In this document: in pieces, positions 62,124-64,000 of the stretch | Numbering within the stretch: position 1 is the first letter of the stretch | Layout: the number at the start of each line of letters is the position of its first letter | Made by a program: the position numbers and the translations under genes | From: Fibrobacter sp. UWB11 | GTDB lineage: Bacteria; Fibrobacterota; Fibrobacteria; Fibrobacterales; Fibrobacteraceae | Length of the DNA: 64,000 bases | NCBI RefSeq assembly: GCF_900143015.1 | Contig: NZ_FSRT01000001.1 | Span: 1,550,001-1,614,000 of the forward strand | Direction of reading: 5' to 3' | Notes under the pieces: model-generated | What the model saw: the letters and a program-made list of their open reading frames with translations, nothing else | What the model was told of the DNA's origin: nothing | Databases searched by the model: none

Positions 62124-62891
62124 CTATTTATCCATGACTTCAAGAACTAGCTTTTCGAGCATTTCGAAGCTCGGAGCCCCGCTCCAGACTCGCTTGATAT
62201 AGCCATTTGAATCAAGGAGCATGAGCGTCGGAACCGCATGGATGCCATAACGGCGCCAGAGTCCCTGGTCTGCATCGCGATACAGTGGATACGGAGAAGC
62301 GTGTTGTTTCTTGTAGAATGCGAGAAGCGGCTTGGTCTGTTCAGACGAAATGCCGATAATTTCGAGCCCTTGGCTAGAATACTTATTGTACAGTTTTTCA
62401 AGTACAGGAAGCGTTTGGCGGCAGGGGCCGCACCAAGTCGCCCAGAAGTCCAAAAGCGTTGCCTTCGGAGTTTCTTGCCTTTTTTCGGCATTCATATAGA
62501 AGTTATCACCAAACTTCGCTATCTTACTCCCAATTGCAGACCCCGTGAGGCTAGAAATATCGTCCGGGCGTTCCGTAAGCGTCACCGTGAGCGGAATGCG
62601 TTTTCCATCGCGGAAAATCTCTATTTTGACTTTCGAACCGACCTTCGATTTTTTCATGACATTCTGGAGTTGCGCAACGTTCTCCAAGGCCTTACCGTCA
62701 ATACCTATGACCAAGTCGCCCGAGACAACGCCCGCAGCAAGGCACCCCGATTCAGGATGCACGCCCGAAACATGAAGCGCCAGGTGATTTTCAAAAGTAT
62801 CCTTCTTATAAATAAGCCCAAGCCACGGCCCCGCAAAAGCAGAAACCGAAAGCAACAAGAGTATACTAATAGCACGTACAATTTTTAACAT
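62124..62891 (-). CDS. PDZ-thioredoxin fusion (TlpA/ResA-like exported disulfide protein)
   Basis: The protein has 255 residues. Signal peptide MLKIVRAISILLLLSVSAFA. A PDZ domain (about 22-108; GCLAAGVVSGDLVIGIDGKAL) precedes a TlpA-like thioredoxin domain (about 118-252) with WATWCGPCRQTLP (Cys154, Cys157) and HAVPTLMLLD (the cis-Pro loop). TlpA-like proteins reduce or rearrange disulfides in exported proteins. PDZ fused to TlpA is uncommon. The last of three genes, nine bases after the barrel gene. Confidence 0.9.
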   Translation of the reverse strand: MLKIVRAISILLLLSVSAFAGPWLGLIYKKDTFENHLALHVSGVHPESGCLAAGVVSGDLVIGIDGKALENVAQLQNVMKKSKVGSKVKIEIFRDGKRIPLTVTLTERPDDISSLTGSAIGSKIAKFGDNFYMNAEKRQETPKATLLDFWATWCGPCRQTLPVLEKLYNKYSSQGLEIIGISSEQTKPLLAFYKKQHASPYPLYRDADQGLWRRYGIHAVPTLMLLDSNGYIKRVWSGAPSFEMLEKLVLEVMDK

Positions 62892-62900
62892 GAGACACTC

Positions 62901-63458
62901 CTAAAACAGGTAAAAACCGATATTCAAAGCCGCTGTAAAATGGGCTTCTCGACCGAAAAAGTCATCATCGTTGTGCTCGACGAGCGCACGCCCCATTATA
63001 TAGCTAGCATCCAGTTCTATACGGCATAAGAAACTTGCATTCTTAAAAAACGTGATATCGCGACCATACCCGAACGTTAAACGTGGCGGGAAATAGCTTT
63101 TGTCGTAACGTTCAAACGAGATAAACGAAATGCCCAAGCGCAAAAAATCGTCTTCGCGCGTACCACGGAAAAAGAATCTCCAATCGGCGCCAATCTCAAA
63201 GTAGTCCCCCGAAAACAAGGCTACCGCGAACAAATCCGCCGAATGATGTTTATGAAAGCGATATTCACCACTCAACAAAAGTCCTGGATGTATGGAACTC
63301 AAATAATAAACAAGTTCCAGTTCACCACCAAAAGAAAGCGAAGCAAGAGAATCCTTTGCAGGAGCTTCTTCGTAGGATTGCTCAATAAAGAATCCAGCAA
63401 AAGACTGGACACAAGCAAGCAAAAGTGCCGCGAAGAATATTTTAACGCTTCGGACCAT
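62901..63458 (-). CDS. Small exported barrel-like protein
   Basis: The protein has 185 residues. Signal peptide ...LLACVQSFA. Strands such as LELVYYLSSIHPGLLLSGEYRF, DYFEIGADWRFFF and HFTAALNIGFYLF, ending in an aromatic residue, suggest a small outer-membrane barrel of about eight strands. It lies nine bases after pyrD and nine before the PDZ-thioredoxin gene, so it shares their transcript. Family unknown. Confidence 0.72.
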   Translation of the reverse strand: MVRSVKIFFAALLLACVQSFAGFFIEQSYEEAPAKDSLASLSFGGELELVYYLSSIHPGLLLSGEYRFHKHHSADLFAVALFSGDYFEIGADWRFFFRGTREDDFLRLGISFISFERYDKSYFPPRLTFGYGRDITFFKNASFLCRIELDASYIMGRALVEHNDDDFFGREAHFTAALNIGFYLF

Positions 63459-63467
63459 CAGCTTTCT

Positions 63468-64000
63468 TTAGCCCTTCGGATTTTTGGAATCGTAATCGGC
63501 GAGAGTCTTGAAACCGTCTTTCGAAAGCGCTTCTTGAAGTTCCTTGCGCATCGCATGAGCAGCCATCCAGCGGAAAGCCACTACAGAATAGCACTGCACC
63601 GCATCAACGCCGAGCTTGATAAGATCGTAAATTTTGTAGCCATGGTCAATACCGCCGCAAGCCATCACGCTCATCTGCGGATAATGTTCACGGATAAACT
63701 TGACATTTTTGACCATGTTTTCGTAAAGCGGACGACCCGACATGCCACCGCAATCACCATCAGCACGGAGCGGAGTCAGTTCATTATACTTGACGCGGAC
63801 CGGGAGATTTTCGATTTTCTTGGTCGGATATGTGTTACCGATGACAACGCCGTTGACTCCCGCCTTTACAAGCGCATCCATAATCGTTGCCGTGTGAGCC
63901 TCTTCCATATCCGGGCTAAGCTTGGCATAAACCGCCTTGCGATAGCTCTGGGCATCGCGATAATTCTTGATTTCAGAGAAAATCTTGTCGATGAACGACA
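63468..64000 (-). CDS. pyrD: Dihydroorotate dehydrogenase, C-terminal part (cut by window edge)
   Basis: The frame is open from the window edge to the stop at 63468, giving about 177 C-terminal residues. YAKLSPDME is the conserved Lys-containing FMN site; GVNGVVIGNTYP carries the conserved Asn-Thr; GGMSGRPLYENMVKNVKFI, MACGGIDHGYKIYDLIKLGVDAVQCYS are the FMN phosphate-binding loops. The enzyme oxidises dihydroorotate to orotate in pyrimidine synthesis. The class cannot be decided without the N-terminus. Two exported-protein genes follow after nine-base gaps. Confidence 0.9.
   Translation of the reverse strand, partial: SFIDKIFSEIKNYRDAQSYRKAVYAKLSPDMEEAHTATIMDALVKAGVNGVVIGNTYPTKKIENLPVRVKYNELTPLRADGDCGGMSGRPLYENMVKNVKFIREHYPQMSVMACGGIDHGYKIYDLIKLGVDAVQCYSVVAFRWMAAHAMRKELQEALSKDGFKTLADYDSKNPKG

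Overview
The window looks like a piece of a Fibrobacter chromosome (F. succinogenes or a close relative). The evidence is the poly-serine linkers in lipoproteins and glycoside hydrolases, T9SS-type C-terminal sorting tails on secreted proteins, a three-gene cluster of GH43 plant-polysaccharide hydrolases, many lipoproteins and outer-membrane barrels, and an ADENYALAA tmRNA tag. No transposase, phage gene, CRISPR array or rRNA was seen. The species call is inference, since no database was searched.

Layout. 1-10.8 kb, all minus strand: the start of a dxs-type gene, a small zinc-ribbon membrane protein, a lipoprotein, an EamA transporter, smc, a lipoprotein/barrel pair, and an MBOAT acyltransferase behind a small exported protein. 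11.2-13.5 kb: ilvB-ilvN with a terminator. 13.6-18.6 kb: two serine-rich lipoproteins translationally coupled to a radical SAM/SPASM enzyme, then three exported barrel-like proteins with DT(V/I)Y repeats. This is the most likely undescribed system here. 19.1-19.9 kb: ssrA (tmRNA) on the minus strand with an unusual structured, repeat-rich upstream region. 19.9-24.0 kb: three tandem SUMF1/FGE-like exported paralogs, convergent with a glutaminyl cyclase. 24.8-25.7 kb: DUF4416 and DUF486 genes. 25.8-33.2 kb: a FN3-like lipoprotein and three GH43 enzymes. 33.7-38.6 kb: four tandem genes for a duplicated secreted module with T9SS tails. 39-47 kb: mdh (minus), then hisS, two SGNH-like proteins and a second MBOAT protein, apparently one operon. 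47-52.7 kb: a lipoprotein, an M23/LysM peptidase, a ClC channel, a YciO-type protein and a pair of single-span membrane proteins. 52.8-58.9 kb: two convergent glycan-assembly operons and tRNA-Lys. 59-64 kb: a PorV-like barrel, a glycosyltransferase-like protein, gapA, a PDZ-thioredoxin fusion, a small barrel, and the 3' end of pyrD.

How the genes fit together. Much of the window serves the cell surface. There are exported hydrolases and duplicated modules with sorting tails, a PorV-like barrel that could shuttle them, glutaminyl cyclase (which could cap exported proteins with N-terminal Gln), polysaccharide assembly (GT2, flippase, DegT aminotransferase) and O-acylation (MBOAT plus SGNH). Housekeeping genes are interspersed.

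Two window-wide signals stand out. First, about ten genes have a TATATT-like -10 box 6-8 nt before the start codon and no Shine-Dalgarno, which predicts leaderless mRNAs. Second, several families of short palindromic repeats recur in the intergenic regions, often touching stop codons.
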